Positions 33,259-42,673 of a stretch of DNA of 64,000 nucleotides are shown in pieces; positions within the stretch are counted from its first letter, which is position 1; each line of letters opens with the position of its first letter. The stretch spans positions 25,145 through 89,144 of the forward strand of contig CAZMOK010000003.1 in assembly GCA_964567785.1 (NCBI GenBank), in the 5' to 3' direction. Origin of the DNA: CAZMOK01 sp964567785. GTDB taxonomy: Bacteria > Bacteroidota > Bacteroidia > Bacteroidales > JAGOPY01. The translations under genes and the position numbers were made by a program. A model generated the notes under the pieces. That model did no database searches and was not told where the DNA came from. It was given only the letters and a program-made list of their open reading frames with translations.

Positions 33259-34908
33259 ATGAATTTAGGCATGAGCAGTGTTAAGTACATATTTGTGACA
33301 GGCGGCGTGTCATCCTCTCTCGGGAAGGGAATAATTTCGGCATCTCTTGCGAAACTTCTCCAGGCAAGAGGGTTCTCGGTGACACTTCAGAAACTCGACC
33401 CCTACATAAATGTTGACCCGGGTACACTTAATCCCTACGAACACGGAGAGTGTTATGTGACGGAAGACGGAGCTGAAACCGATCTCGACCTGGGGCATTA
33501 CGAAAGGTTTCTGAACAAGCCTACCTCACAGGCAAATAATGTTACAACAGGAAGAATTTACCTGAACGTCATAATGAAAGAGAGAAGGGGCGACTACCTG
33601 GGTGAAACCGTCCAGGTAATTCCTCATATCACCGACGAGATCAAAAGAAGTGTACAGCTACTGGGTGATACCGGGAAGTACGAATTCATCATCACTGAAA
33701 TAGGAGGTACTGTGGGTGACATCGAGTCGCTGCCCTATGTCGAAGCCGTGAGGCAGATGAAATTCGAAATGGGCGCCAACTGCCTTGTGGTGCACCTTAC
33801 ACTGGTGCCTTACCTGGCTGCCGCCGAGGAGCTGAAAACCAAACCCACACAGCATTCTGTCAAGACCCTGCTCGAATCAGGGGTACAGCCCGATATCATT
33901 GTGTGCCGAAGTGAAAAGAGCCTGAGCCAGCAGATCAGGAATAAGATCTCAAATTTCTGTAACGTCCCCGTTTCATCTGTCATTGAATCAATTGATGCCC
34001 GGACCATTTATGATGTCCCCCTGCTTATGAGGGATGAGAAGCTCGACATCGAAGTGCTCAGGAGAATGGGGATACCACCGAAACAGGAACCCGACCTCAA
34101 CAGATGGGAAGAATTCCTGAGAAAACTCAAAAACCCGGCCGGATCGGTCAACATCGCACTGGTAGGCAAATATGTGGAGCTGAAAGATGCCTACAAATCC
34201 ATCAGGGAAGCGCTTGTGCATGCCGGCGCCTATAACGAATGTAAGGTGAATGTGACAATGGTGCATTCAGAAGGCATCGACGATAACAATGCAGCAGAGA
34301 GGCTCAGGGTCCAGGACGGGATACTGGTCGCGCCGGGTTTCGGAGAAAGGGGTATCGATGGTAAGATAAGCTCTATTAAATATGCACGTGAAAATAAGAT
34401 ACCTTTCCTTGGTATCTGCCTGGGTATGCAGTGCGCAGTGGTTGAATTCGGGCGCAGCATGCTCGGCCTGAAAGATGCACACAGCACTGAGATTTACCCC
34501 GAGACTCCCTATCCCGTTATTGATATAATGGAGGAACAAAAAGAGATCAGCGAAAAAGGCGGCACTATGAGGCTGGGATCTTACCTGTGCAGGATGGAAA
34601 AAGATTCCATTGTTGGCAGTATCTACGACAAGCCTGAGGTTCAGGAGCGACACAGACACAGGTTCGAGTTCAACAACCAGTTCAAGGAAAAATATAAAAA
34701 AGCGGGCATGAAAGCCACCGGAATATATCCCGAAAAGGACCTCGTAGAGATCATGGAGCTTGAAGGCCACCCCTGGTTCGTTGGTGTGCAGTTCCATCCC
34801 GAATACAGGAGCACTGTTGCCGAACCACACCCCCTCTTCCTGAATTTCATCAGGGCATCAATGGAACATAAAAGAAAGAAAGACCTCGCTGAAGGTCCGG
34901 AAGGATGA
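33259..34908 (+). CDS. pyrG: CTP synthase
   Basis: 549 residues. The N-terminal synthetase domain starts KYIFVTGGVSSSLGKG, with the DPYINVDPGT and ITEIGGTVGDIES motifs; the C-terminal class I glutamine amidotransferase domain carries nucleophile Cys in GICLGMQC and a His in QFHPEYRS. It makes CTP from UTP, ATP and glutamine. ATG 33259 is used; ATG 33271 (MSSVKYIF) is an equally possible start. Confidence 0.97.
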   Translation: MNLGMSSVKYIFVTGGVSSSLGKGIISASLAKLLQARGFSVTLQKLDPYINVDPGTLNPYEHGECYVTEDGAETDLDLGHYERFLNKPTSQANNVTTGRIYLNVIMKERRGDYLGETVQVIPHITDEIKRSVQLLGDTGKYEFIITEIGGTVGDIESLPYVEAVRQMKFEMGANCLVVHLTLVPYLAAAEELKTKPTQHSVKTLLESGVQPDIIVCRSEKSLSQQIRNKISNFCNVPVSSVIESIDARTIYDVPLLMRDEKLDIEVLRRMGIPPKQEPDLNRWEEFLRKLKNPAGSVNIALVGKYVELKDAYKSIREALVHAGAYNECKVNVTMVHSEGIDDNNAAERLRVQDGILVAPGFGERGIDGKISSIKYARENKIPFLGICLGMQCAVVEFGRSMLGLKDAHSTEIYPETPYPVIDIMEEQKEISEKGGTMRLGSYLCRMEKDSIVGSIYDKPEVQERHRHRFEFNNQFKEKYKKAGMKATGIYPEKDLVEIMELEGHPWFVGVQFHPEYRSTVAEPHPLFLNFIRASMEHKRKKDLAEGPEG

Positions 34909-34962
34909 ATTCATCACCCCTTATTTTAGCCACTCCACTGAGGTCAGTTCATTCAATTGAGT

Positions 34963-34970
34963 TATCTTTG
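34963..34970 (+). promoter_or_regulatory. -7 box of yidC (TATCTTTG)
   Basis: TAnnTTTG match 33 bases before the yidC ATG. Confidence 0.5.
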
Positions 34971-35002
34971 CCAATCTGTAAGAAAGGTATATCACTTAGC
35001 TA

Positions 35003-36955
35003 ATGGACAGAAATACGATAATAGGGCTGGTGCTGATAGCCGCGATATTTGTCGGCTACTTCGTCTGGATGACCCCTTCGCAGGAAGAGCTGCTGGAAAA
35101 ACGAAGAATTCAGGATTCCATAGCCGAAGTTCAGCGAATAAAAGATTCCATCAGGATCGTCGAGGAACTTAAAAGAGAGGAGCAAATAAAGCAGCAACAG
35201 CAGATTGAAGAGGAGCAGGCAACTGTTGCCGCCGCTGAAGAAACAGAGCAGGATGCGGAAGCCCTGCGGGAAAAGTACGGTGTCTTTTCTGATGCTGCAG
35301 CCGGCGGCGAAGAGGTTTATATGGTCGAGACCGATATCTACAGGATCGGAGTTAGCACCAGGGGAGGTAAAATCGTTTATGTAGAGCTCAAGAATTACAA
35401 AACCTGGGATTCCCTGCCACTTATACTTATCGACAGCGACACGACAGTGTTTGGTTTTACCTTTCTTGCCGGAACACGGAGCTTCAACACAAACAATTTC
35501 TATTTTGAGCCCATGATCAACGGCGGGTCGCCAGGCAGAAAGGAGGTGAAGATCTCCGGCGACCAGGGCCTCGACCTCGGAATGAGGATCTATACTACTG
35601 ATGACCAGGGGAACAGGAACACAAACAGGTATATCGAGTATCTCTATTCTTTTACCGGAGATAAATACATGCTGGATTACGCAGTGAATTTCGTCGGCAT
35701 GCAGGGCGTTATCGACGACCTCCGGGGATCCATCGATCTTGAATGGTCGGCCAACCTGAGGCAACAGGAGAAAAGTATTGACCGCTTCAATGGTTCAACC
35801 GTTTACTATAAGATCTATGAAGACAAGGTCGATTATCTGTCTGAAAGGAAAGACGATGAAGAACAACTGCGCGACAGGATCAAATGGGTGTCGTTCAAAC
35901 AGCATTTCTTCTCCTCAACGCTCATATCGGAGTCTTTCTTTGAAGACCCCATATTTAGGACGGTTACGGTTGAAAACCCACCCAGCGACAGGTACCTGAA
36001 AAGTACCTATATGAAGGTAGCTGTTCCCTTCCAGGCGCGGGACCGGTACACCATGAACATGGATTTCTATTTTGGCCCTAATAAATACAACGTACTCAGA
36101 AATTATAAGCTCGACCTGGAAAGGCAGTTGCCCCTGGGCTGGAGCTTTTTCCTGATCCAGTGGATCAACAGGTATGCCGTGATCCCCGTGTTCAATTTCC
36201 TGGGTAGCTTCGGGTGGAATTACGGAATTGTGATCCTTGTGCTTACCATAATGCTCAAGATCGTTCTGTTTCCGATTACATACAAGACCTATATGTCGTC
36301 GGCCAGGATGCGGGTGCTTAAACCCGAAATCGACGAGTTGAACAAGAAGTTCCCAAAGAAGGAAGATTCGATGAAGAAACAACAGGCAACGATGAGCCTG
36401 TACAAGAGGGCAGGGGTGAACCCGATGTCGGGTTGCTTCCCGGTGCTGCTGCAGTTGCCGATCCTTATAGCGATGTTCCGTTTCTTCCCGGCATCCATCG
36501 AACTTAGGCAGGAATCTTTCCTGTGGGCAACTGACCTGTCAACCTACGATTCGATATTGAGTTTACCGTTTACAATACCTTTTTACGGTGATCACGTGAG
36601 CCTCTTTACCTTGTTGATGACCGTTTCGACCCTCATCTATACCTACATGAACAACCAGATGATGGCCACAGGCGCCCAACAGATGCCGGGTATGAAAACA
36701 ATGATGTACATCATGCCTGTCATGTTCCTGGGTATTTTCAACAGCTATGCTTCCGGGCTGAGCTACTACTATTTCCTTGTCAACATCATCACTTTTGCAC
36801 AGATGTTCATTTTCAGAAGAGTGGTTGATGAAGATAAGATCTACAGGAAGATACAGGAGAACAAGAAAAAACCGGTTAAGAAATCCTCTTTCCAGAAACG
36901 GCTGGAAGATGCTGCCAAGAAGAGAGGATACAACCCTAACCAGCTCAAGAGATAA
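35003..36955 (+). CDS. yidC: Membrane protein insertase YidC
   Basis: 650 residues, Gram-negative type: first helix (7-23), a coiled-coil and glutamate-rich linker, a large periplasmic P1 domain (about 100-370), then five conserved helices containing YGIVILVLTIMLKIVLFP, the NPMSGCFPVLLQLPILIAMF segment and a Lys/Arg-rich C-terminal tail. It inserts inner-membrane proteins with or without SecYEG. The P1 domain is diverged, as in other Bacteroidota. It starts the stretch GT9-tsaC-nitrilase with an 11-base gap. Confidence 0.95.
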   Translation: MDRNTIIGLVLIAAIFVGYFVWMTPSQEELLEKRRIQDSIAEVQRIKDSIRIVEELKREEQIKQQQQIEEEQATVAAAEETEQDAEALREKYGVFSDAAAGGEEVYMVETDIYRIGVSTRGGKIVYVELKNYKTWDSLPLILIDSDTTVFGFTFLAGTRSFNTNNFYFEPMINGGSPGRKEVKISGDQGLDLGMRIYTTDDQGNRNTNRYIEYLYSFTGDKYMLDYAVNFVGMQGVIDDLRGSIDLEWSANLRQQEKSIDRFNGSTVYYKIYEDKVDYLSERKDDEEQLRDRIKWVSFKQHFFSSTLISESFFEDPIFRTVTVENPPSDRYLKSTYMKVAVPFQARDRYTMNMDFYFGPNKYNVLRNYKLDLERQLPLGWSFFLIQWINRYAVIPVFNFLGSFGWNYGIVILVLTIMLKIVLFPITYKTYMSSARMRVLKPEIDELNKKFPKKEDSMKKQQATMSLYKRAGVNPMSGCFPVLLQLPILIAMFRFFPASIELRQESFLWATDLSTYDSILSLPFTIPFYGDHVSLFTLLMTVSTLIYTYMNNQMMATGAQQMPGMKTMMYIMPVMFLGIFNSYASGLSYYYFLVNIITFAQMFIFRRVVDEDKIYRKIQENKKKPVKKSSFQKRLEDAAKKRGYNPNQLKR

Positions 36956-36966
36956 TCGCCTGTCTT

Positions 36967-37962
36967 TTGAATAAATTCCTCGTCATACAAACCGCCTCCA
37001 TTGGGGATGTGATCCTGGCAACGCCGGTACTCGAGAAGATCAGGGCCTTCTACCCGGGGGCAACCGTCGATATACTTATCAAAAAAGGAAATGAACCTCT
37101 CTTCGAAAGTCATCCCTTTGTCAATGAGGTTATCGTTTGGGACAAATCAAAACATAAGTATAAAAACCTGCTGAAACTCTTCTCGAAGGTAAGAAGCTTA
37201 AGATACGATTGCATAGTAAACCTTCAGCGTTTCGGTTCAACAGGCCTGATTACCGGGTTATCAGGGGCAAAACACAGGATAGGTTTTGACAAGAATCCTT
37301 TTTCTTTTCTCTTCACCCTAAAGAAAAAGCATATTATTAACCGGGAGTCTGCTATTCACGAAACGCAAAGGAACCTGGAGCTTATTAGTGATATAGCGGG
37401 CCGGGGAAATTACCCGGTGAAGCTGTATCCGGGGAAAGATCACTTTGACAAAGTAAACGGATATAAAAATGAAAATTACATATGCATAGCACCTGCGTCC
37501 ATATGGTTCACAAAGCAGTTCCCCGAAGAAAAGTGGGGTGAGTTTTTAAGTAGAATCGATCTAAATCTTACGGTCCTGCTTATGGGTTCAAAAAATGATT
37601 TCGAACTTTGTGAAAGACTAAGGGAAAGTTGCGATCACGATAATACAAAGAATCTGGCCGGTAAGCTTTCATTGCTTGAAACTGCGGCACTGATGAAGGA
37701 TGCGAAAATGAATTACGTGAATGACTCAGCTCCCCAGCACCTTGCCTCGGCAGTGAATGCACCGGTTACGACTGTGTTTTGCTCAACGGTGCCTGAATTT
37801 GGTTTCGGCCCGTTGTCGGATGATTCGGCCGTTGTACAAACTGATAAGAAACTAGACTGCAGGCCCTGTGGGTTGCATGGCTTCAGAAAATGCCCGGAAG
37901 GCCATTTTGATTGCGCCAATACTATAGATATACGTCAATTGACTAAGAGGATACCCGGATGA
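36967..37962 (+). CDS. GT9-family glycosyltransferase (heptosyltransferase-like)
   Basis: 331 residues from a TTG start at 36967. GT-B fold features: IQTASIGDVILATPVLEKIR at the N-terminus, IVNLQRFGSTGLITG, and the C-terminal NDSAPQHLASAVNAPV donor-site motif. Family members transfer heptose from ADP-heptose to the LPS core. Its stop overlaps the tsaC start by 4 bases. Actual sugar unknown. Confidence 0.88.
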   Translation: MNKFLVIQTASIGDVILATPVLEKIRAFYPGATVDILIKKGNEPLFESHPFVNEVIVWDKSKHKYKNLLKLFSKVRSLRYDCIVNLQRFGSTGLITGLSGAKHRIGFDKNPFSFLFTLKKKHIINRESAIHETQRNLELISDIAGRGNYPVKLYPGKDHFDKVNGYKNENYICIAPASIWFTKQFPEEKWGEFLSRIDLNLTVLLMGSKNDFELCERLRESCDHDNTKNLAGKLSLLETAALMKDAKMNYVNDSAPQHLASAVNAPVTTVFCSTVPEFGFGPLSDDSAVVQTDKKLDCRPCGLHGFRKCPEGHFDCANTIDIRQLTKRIPG

Positions 37963-38522
37963 AAAAGGAAGTTGATCTGGCAGTAGAACACTTGAAGAAA
38001 GGAAATGTAATACTTTATCCCACGGATACGATATGGGGTATAGGCTGTGATGCTACCAACGAAGCTGCCGTGGAAAAAATCTACCGCATAAAAAAGAGGA
38101 TGGAGAGCAAAAGCCTTATCGTATTGCTGGCCGATCCTGAGCAGTTGAACAGCTATGTGAAAAAGGTTCCCGTTATTGCTTATGACCTGATCAGCAGTAT
38201 TTCCAAACCTACAACAATAATCTACCCCAATGCGGTTAACCTTGCAGGGAATGTCGTTGCCAGCGATAATACAATAGCCATCAGAATCACCCGATATGAA
38301 TTCTGCAGACAATTGGTGAAGAGTTTTGGGAAGCCTGTGGTCTCCACATCGGCAAATGTAAGCGGCGACCCCACTCCCCTTGCGTTCAGCAAGATCTCGG
38401 ATGAAGTGCTCAGAAGCGTTGATCATGTGGTTGATTACCATCGTAATGTTGTTCATGAAACAAAACCATCTACCATAATCAAGATCGATGAAAGGGGTAA
38501 TTTTAATATTATCAGGGAATAA
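37959..38522 (+). CDS. tsaC: L-threonylcarbamoyladenylate synthase (TsaC/Sua5/YrdC)
   Basis: 187 residues, YrdC domain only. YPTDTIWGIGCD, the basic RIKKRMESKSLIVLL segment and STSANVSGDPTP are the family's ATP/threonine-binding motifs. It makes threonylcarbamoyl-AMP for the t6A modification of tRNA. Coupled to the GT9 gene by an ATGA overlap; 13 bases before the nitrilase gene. Confidence 0.94.
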   Translation: MKKEVDLAVEHLKKGNVILYPTDTIWGIGCDATNEAAVEKIYRIKKRMESKSLIVLLADPEQLNSYVKKVPVIAYDLISSISKPTTIIYPNAVNLAGNVVASDNTIAIRITRYEFCRQLVKSFGKPVVSTSANVSGDPTPLAFSKISDEVLRSVDHVVDYHRNVVHETKPSTIIKIDERGNFNIIRE

Positions 38523-38535
38523 TAACTGATCTGTC

Positions 38536-39318
38536 ATGAAATTCAAAGCTGGTATTTTACAGTTTCAGCCCTTGCTCGGCGAAAATGAAATAAACCGCCG
38601 TGCTGTGGAGAGTTTGCTTTCGAAAGCTGATGACGCTGATCTGTACGTGCTGCCCGAACTTGCCAATTCAGGCTACAACTTCAGGTCGATGGATGAAGCT
38701 TTCAAAACCTCGGAAGAGATCAGTAGCAGTCCTTTCATTGATACATTGCAACGCTTTGCCAAAGAAAGAGAGGCATATGTGGTGGCCGGCCTCAATGAAA
38801 ATGACGGAGGGAAACTGTTTAATACATCGGTATTGACCGGGCCTAAGGGGGTAATAGGAAAATACCGTAAGGTCCACCTATTTGTCGATGAAAAAGACTT
38901 TTTTGAACCGGGCAACCTCAGTTTACCTTTATTTAGCATTGGCGAAATAAAACTGGGCATGCTGATCTGTTTCGACTACCTGTTTGCTGAAGCCTGGAGA
39001 GTACTGGCCCTCAAAGGCGCCGACATAATCTGCCATCCCTCAAACCTTATAACACAGAATGCTTACCGGACACTTCCCGGACAGGCCCTGATGAACCGTG
39101 TTTTTATTTTAACAGCCAACAGGATTGGAGCGGAAGATGACCTGACCTTTTGTGGGCGTTCCATAGCCTATACGCCCGACGGGGCGGTGCTGATGGAAGC
39201 CGGAAGGACCGAGGAAGGGGTGTTTACCTTTGAGTTTGATCCATTGCTTGCCAGGGATAAAATGGTAACAGACCGCAACCATGCCTTTACCGACCGCAGA
39301 CCAGACCAGTACAGGTAG
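38536..39318 (+). CDS. Carbon-nitrogen hydrolase (nitrilase superfamily)
   Basis: 260 residues. The Glu-Lys-Cys triad is Glu41 (LPELANSGY), Lys112 (KYRKVHLF) and Cys145 (LICFDYLF). Members hydrolyse amides such as omega-amides, formamide or N-carbamoyl compounds; the alpha-helix after the Cys (AEAWRVLALKGADIICHPSN) is typical of the aliphatic amidase/N-carbamoylputrescine branch. Substrate uncertain. Last gene of the yidC stretch. Confidence 0.9.
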   Translation: MKFKAGILQFQPLLGENEINRRAVESLLSKADDADLYVLPELANSGYNFRSMDEAFKTSEEISSSPFIDTLQRFAKEREAYVVAGLNENDGGKLFNTSVLTGPKGVIGKYRKVHLFVDEKDFFEPGNLSLPLFSIGEIKLGMLICFDYLFAEAWRVLALKGADIICHPSNLITQNAYRTLPGQALMNRVFILTANRIGAEDDLTFCGRSIAYTPDGAVLMEAGRTEEGVFTFEFDPLLARDKMVTDRNHAFTDRRPDQYR

Positions 39319-39363
39319 AATAAAGGTCATTATTTAGATTAATTATAAGTTAGTGAATAGTGT

Positions 39364-39371
39364 TAACTTTG
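39364..39371 (+). promoter_or_regulatory. -7 box of the E1 gene (TAACTTTG)
   Basis: TAnnTTTG followed by CA, 51 bases before the ATG at 39422. Confidence 0.5.
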
Positions 39372-39421
39372 CAACTCATTTTTATTTCGATTGTTAAGAT
39401 ATCATTGTAAAAAACATAGAG

Positions 39422-41494
39422 ATGTACAGAAATAAAAGACTGAAGATCAAAAAGGCCGACAAGGTCTATAATATAAACAACACTGATAAGGAAACACTCA
39501 GGAGATGGTATTACCTGATGACCCTTGGAAGGCAGCTCGACAACAAGGCGCCGAATTACCTGAAGCAGGCGCTTGGCTGGTCGTACCACGCGCCCTACGC
39601 CGGGCACGACGGTATCCAGCTTGCCATCGGCCAGTTATTTGAAAAGGAAAAAGACCATCTGTTCCCTTATTACAGGGATATGCTGACAGCCATATCGGCA
39701 GGCCTCACCACAGAGGAGATCATCCTTAACGGACTTTCGAAAAAGGATGACATAGCCAGCGGTGGGAGGCACATGTCGAACCACTTTGCAAAGCCCGAAT
39801 GGAACATCCATAATGTATCCTCTGCCACGGGTAACCATGCGCAGCATGCAGTTGGGGTGGCCAGGGCCATGAAATATTACGATGCGGATGCGGTTTCGAT
39901 CAGTTCGCAGGGTGAATCGTCGGTTTCGGAGGGCTATGTTTACGAAGCCATCAACGGGGCCAGCAATGAAAGGCTTCCCGTCATCTTTGTATTCCAGGAC
40001 AATGGCTATGGTATTTCCGTTCCCAAGGAGGACCAGACGGCTAATTTCTATGCTGCCACCAACTTCGAAGGATTTAAGAACCTCGAAATAATCTACTGCA
40101 ACGGCAGGGATGTTTTCAATTCCATGAACGCAATGACGCTGGCAAAGAAATATGTAAAGGAGCAGGGGGTACCTGTAATTGTCCACGCTAATTGCGTCAG
40201 GATCCACTCACATTCTAATTCCGACCGCCACGAACTTTACCGCGATGAGGTTGAGCTGAGTGAAGCACTGGGGCAGGATCCGATGGAGAAGTACCGCAAA
40301 AGGCTTACCTACAGCGGCATCTTCACCGAGGAGGAGCTGGATGCAATTGACAAGGAAGCCAAGAAAGAGATTTCCGCAGCCCACAAGAAAGTGATAGCAG
40401 CGCCCGACCCTGATCCGGCCTCCATTTTCGATTTTGTGATCCCTGAGCCATATACGGCTGAAAAATATCCCGACGGCACCCACGACGGTTCTAAAGGGCA
40501 AGAGATAAAGTTCATTGAGGCGCTCAACATTACCCTTAAACAGGAGTTCAGGAAAAACGAGAACACCTTTATCTGGGGGCAGGACATTGCCAACAAGGAC
40601 AAAGGAGGGATATTCAACGTTACCAAGGGTATGCAGCAGGAGTTTGGGGAAGATCGGGTATTCAACGCTCCCATTGCAGAGGATTATATCGTTGGAACTG
40701 CCAATGGCATGAGCCGGTTCAGGAAAGATATCAGGGTAGTGGTCGAAGGCGCAGAATTTGCCGACTATTTCTGGCCAGCCATGGAACAGTATGTTGAGCT
40801 GACACACGATTACTGGAGATCGAACGGAAAGTTCGCCCCTAATGTCACTATCAGGCTTGCTTCCGGAGGTTATATTGGCGGTGGGCTTTATCATTCGCAA
40901 TCCACTGAGGCGGCGTTATCCACATTCCCCGGTATAAGGGTTGTTTACCCGTCCTTTGCCGACGATGCCGCCGGGTTGTTAAGGACCAGCATCCGCTCTG
41001 AAGGCCCCACACTGTTCCTGGAGCCAAAGGCGCTCTATAACGACCCTGTGGCCGTCACAGTGGTGCCTGACGATTATGAAGTGCCTTTCGGGAAGGCAAA
41101 AGTCAGGAGGGAAGGCACCGACCTCAGCATTATAACTTACGGGAATACAACCCATATGGCCATCAAGGCAGCCGATATGATCGAGGAACAAAGCGGTAAA
41201 AAAATAGAAGTGCTGGATTTAAGGTCACTTATTCCCCTCGATAAAGATGCTTTGCTTGAAACAGTGAAGAAGACCAGCAGGGCACTAGTTGTGCACGAAG
41301 ACAAAGTATTCTCCGGTTTCGGAGGTGAGCTGGTGGCCCTTATCACAGAGGAGGCTTTTGAATACCTTGATGCCCCGGTAAGGAGGGTGGGGTCAACATT
41401 TACCCCCGTGGGGTTTAACAGGATACTTGAGAAGGCCATCCTGCCCGACGTTGAAAAAATTAAAAAAGCCGCCTCTGATCTGCTGGATTATTGA
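39422..41494 (+). CDS. 2-oxoacid dehydrogenase E1, alpha and beta subunits fused
   Basis: 690 residues. Residues about 25-330 are the E1-alpha half (thiamine-diphosphate site around SSQGESSVSEGYVYEA and DNGYGISVP); residues about 360-690 are E1-beta (FIWGQDIANKDKGG, YHSQSTEA, LDLRSLIPLDKDALLETV). Such fusions of the branched-chain-type 2-oxoacid dehydrogenase E1 are typical of Bacteroidota. It decarboxylates a 2-oxoacid and passes the acyl group to a lipoyl E2 that is not nearby. Substrate (branched-chain, pyruvate or other) is unproven. Its 3' end overlaps the remnant on the other strand. Confidence 0.92.
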   Translation: MYRNKRLKIKKADKVYNINNTDKETLRRWYYLMTLGRQLDNKAPNYLKQALGWSYHAPYAGHDGIQLAIGQLFEKEKDHLFPYYRDMLTAISAGLTTEEIILNGLSKKDDIASGGRHMSNHFAKPEWNIHNVSSATGNHAQHAVGVARAMKYYDADAVSISSQGESSVSEGYVYEAINGASNERLPVIFVFQDNGYGISVPKEDQTANFYAATNFEGFKNLEIIYCNGRDVFNSMNAMTLAKKYVKEQGVPVIVHANCVRIHSHSNSDRHELYRDEVELSEALGQDPMEKYRKRLTYSGIFTEEELDAIDKEAKKEISAAHKKVIAAPDPDPASIFDFVIPEPYTAEKYPDGTHDGSKGQEIKFIEALNITLKQEFRKNENTFIWGQDIANKDKGGIFNVTKGMQQEFGEDRVFNAPIAEDYIVGTANGMSRFRKDIRVVVEGAEFADYFWPAMEQYVELTHDYWRSNGKFAPNVTIRLASGGYIGGGLYHSQSTEAALSTFPGIRVVYPSFADDAAGLLRTSIRSEGPTLFLEPKALYNDPVAVTVVPDDYEVPFGKAKVRREGTDLSIITYGNTTHMAIKAADMIEEQSGKKIEVLDLRSLIPLDKDALLETVKKTSRALVVHEDKVFSGFGGELVALITEEAFEYLDAPVRRVGSTFTPVGFNRILEKAILPDVEKIKKAASDLLDY

Positions 41495-41785
41495 TCAGGA
41501 TCAGATATTTTCACTGACTCAACCTCCACGGTTACGGGAGCGACCATACTCATTTTCATTACCGGCAACAGGAGATAAAGGACCTAAACCATATGTTTCA
41601 AGCCTGTCTTTTGAAATGCATTGTTCTGAAGACATGATTATGCCACTGCTTAAGCACGTCGTTTCGATAATTCCATATTGTACTCTATATTTCCGGTGGC
41701 ATCGGTATGCCATTCAATAACCAGGTTAAGATCAGCCTTTTGCTTCATAAGTGAAGCTATCTCAGCAAGAACAGTTGTAGATTTT
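41489..41785 (-). pseudogene. OmpA C-terminal domain remnant
   Basis: No open frame runs through, but three frames read in succession on the minus strand give an OmpA-type peptidoglycan-binding domain: from 41785, TVLAEIASLMK, then LNLVIEWHTDATGNIEYNME and LSKRRA ending in a stop at 41650; next ISKDRLETYGLGPLSPVAG and NENEYGRSRNR in a shifted frame; then VEVESVKISD and a stop at 41489-41491. The order matches family members (VIEGHTD..., GISxDRL..., GRAxNRRVE). No start, barrel or signal peptide is left. It follows the mrpG stop and runs into the 3' end of the E1 gene. Confidence 0.85.
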
Positions 41786-42068
41786 ATTTATCTTTTTTCT
41801 GGCTCTGCCTGGCCCTTGCAATAGAGTGTGCAGCCAGCGGGGCTGTTAAATAGATAAAGGTGATAACCAAAAAAACCTTAAAATATACCAGCAACGTATT
41901 AAAAGATAATCCAACCCCGATCAATATTAAAAGTAAACCAAAAGAGGTCGCTTTGGTTATGGCGTGTATCCAGCTGAGCAAATCAGGGAATCGCAATGTG
42001 CCCAGTGCAGCCAGCAATATAAAAACGGAACCGCTTATAAGTAAAAATGAAATCAGTATCGTCATCAT
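41784..42068 (-). CDS. mrpG: Mrp antiporter subunit G
   Basis: 94 residues with three helices; LAALGTLRFPDLLSWIHAITKATSFG is split by family motifs typical of MnhG/PhaG (the RFPDxxxRxHAxTKA pattern). Last gene of the mrp operon, overlapping mrpF by 4 bases. Confidence 0.92.
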   Translation of the reverse strand: MMTILISFLLISGSVFILLAALGTLRFPDLLSWIHAITKATSFGLLLILIGVGLSFNTLLVYFKVFLVITFIYLTAPLAAHSIARARQSQKKDK

Positions 42069-42337
42069 CCTTTTTGTTTTAAATAACTTGATATTGCAAC
42101 AGTTCCAATGAATGCCACAAGTGCAATGACAATTGTGATGTCGATGTATATATCATTCCGGTTATGAATACTGTATAACAGTATAAAAGCCAGAATTGTT
42201 AAAGCAATCAGGTCAAAGGCCGCCACCCGTTCGGCCGCTCCGGGTCCTTTAACCAGCCTGATGAAACCAATGAAAAGAGCAGCTAAAAGAAGGGCCATGG
42301 CAATGACAATAACTGCTGCGGGTATATAGTGATCCAT
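42065..42337 (-). CDS. mrpF: Mrp antiporter subunit F
   Basis: 90 residues, three helices, with the VKGPGAAERVAAFDLIALTI motif and following YSIHNRNDIYIDITIVIAL characteristic of MnhF/PhaF. Overlaps both neighbours (1 base with mrpE, 4 with mrpG). Confidence 0.92.
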   Translation of the reverse strand: MDHYIPAAVIVIAMALLLAALFIGFIRLVKGPGAAERVAAFDLIALTILAFILLYSIHNRNDIYIDITIVIALVAFIGTVAISSYLKQKG

Positions 42338-42669
42338 TATTCAAAAATTCTTTTGATTCGACATTGTATTGCATATATTTCGGCTCTGATTGCTTTTTCA
42401 TCCTGAAGATACAGTATATGTACAGAAGCTTCGTTCTTCTCAGGATCAAGGCTAATGACCAGGGTGCCGGGGGTCATTGAGACAAGGTTGGAGAACAGTA
42501 AAAGAGCCATTTTCGACCTTAACTCGAGGTTTATACTAATTATCCCAGCATTCATCAGCATCTTTGGCGTAAGTATATCCCAGGCTAAAAATAAATTGGC
42601 TTTAATGATACTGAGAAGGTATAATCCGATGAAAAGGAACAGCCGGTATGCTTTTTTAATGTATCTCAT
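42337..42669 (-). CDS. mrpE: Mrp antiporter subunit E
   Basis: 110 residues, shorter than the 150-160 of many MrpE proteins. Two N-terminal helices, then SMTPGTLVISLDPEKNEASVHILYL, the core MnhE motif (TPGTLxxxxxxxxxxVHxL). The C-terminal cytoplasmic part is reduced. Follows mrpD after 4 bases. Confidence 0.9.
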   Translation of the reverse strand: MRYIKKAYRLFLFIGLYLLSIIKANLFLAWDILTPKMLMNAGIISINLELRSKMALLLFSNLVSMTPGTLVISLDPEKNEASVHILYLQDEKAIRAEIYAIQCRIKRIFE

Positions 42670-42673
42670 ATTT

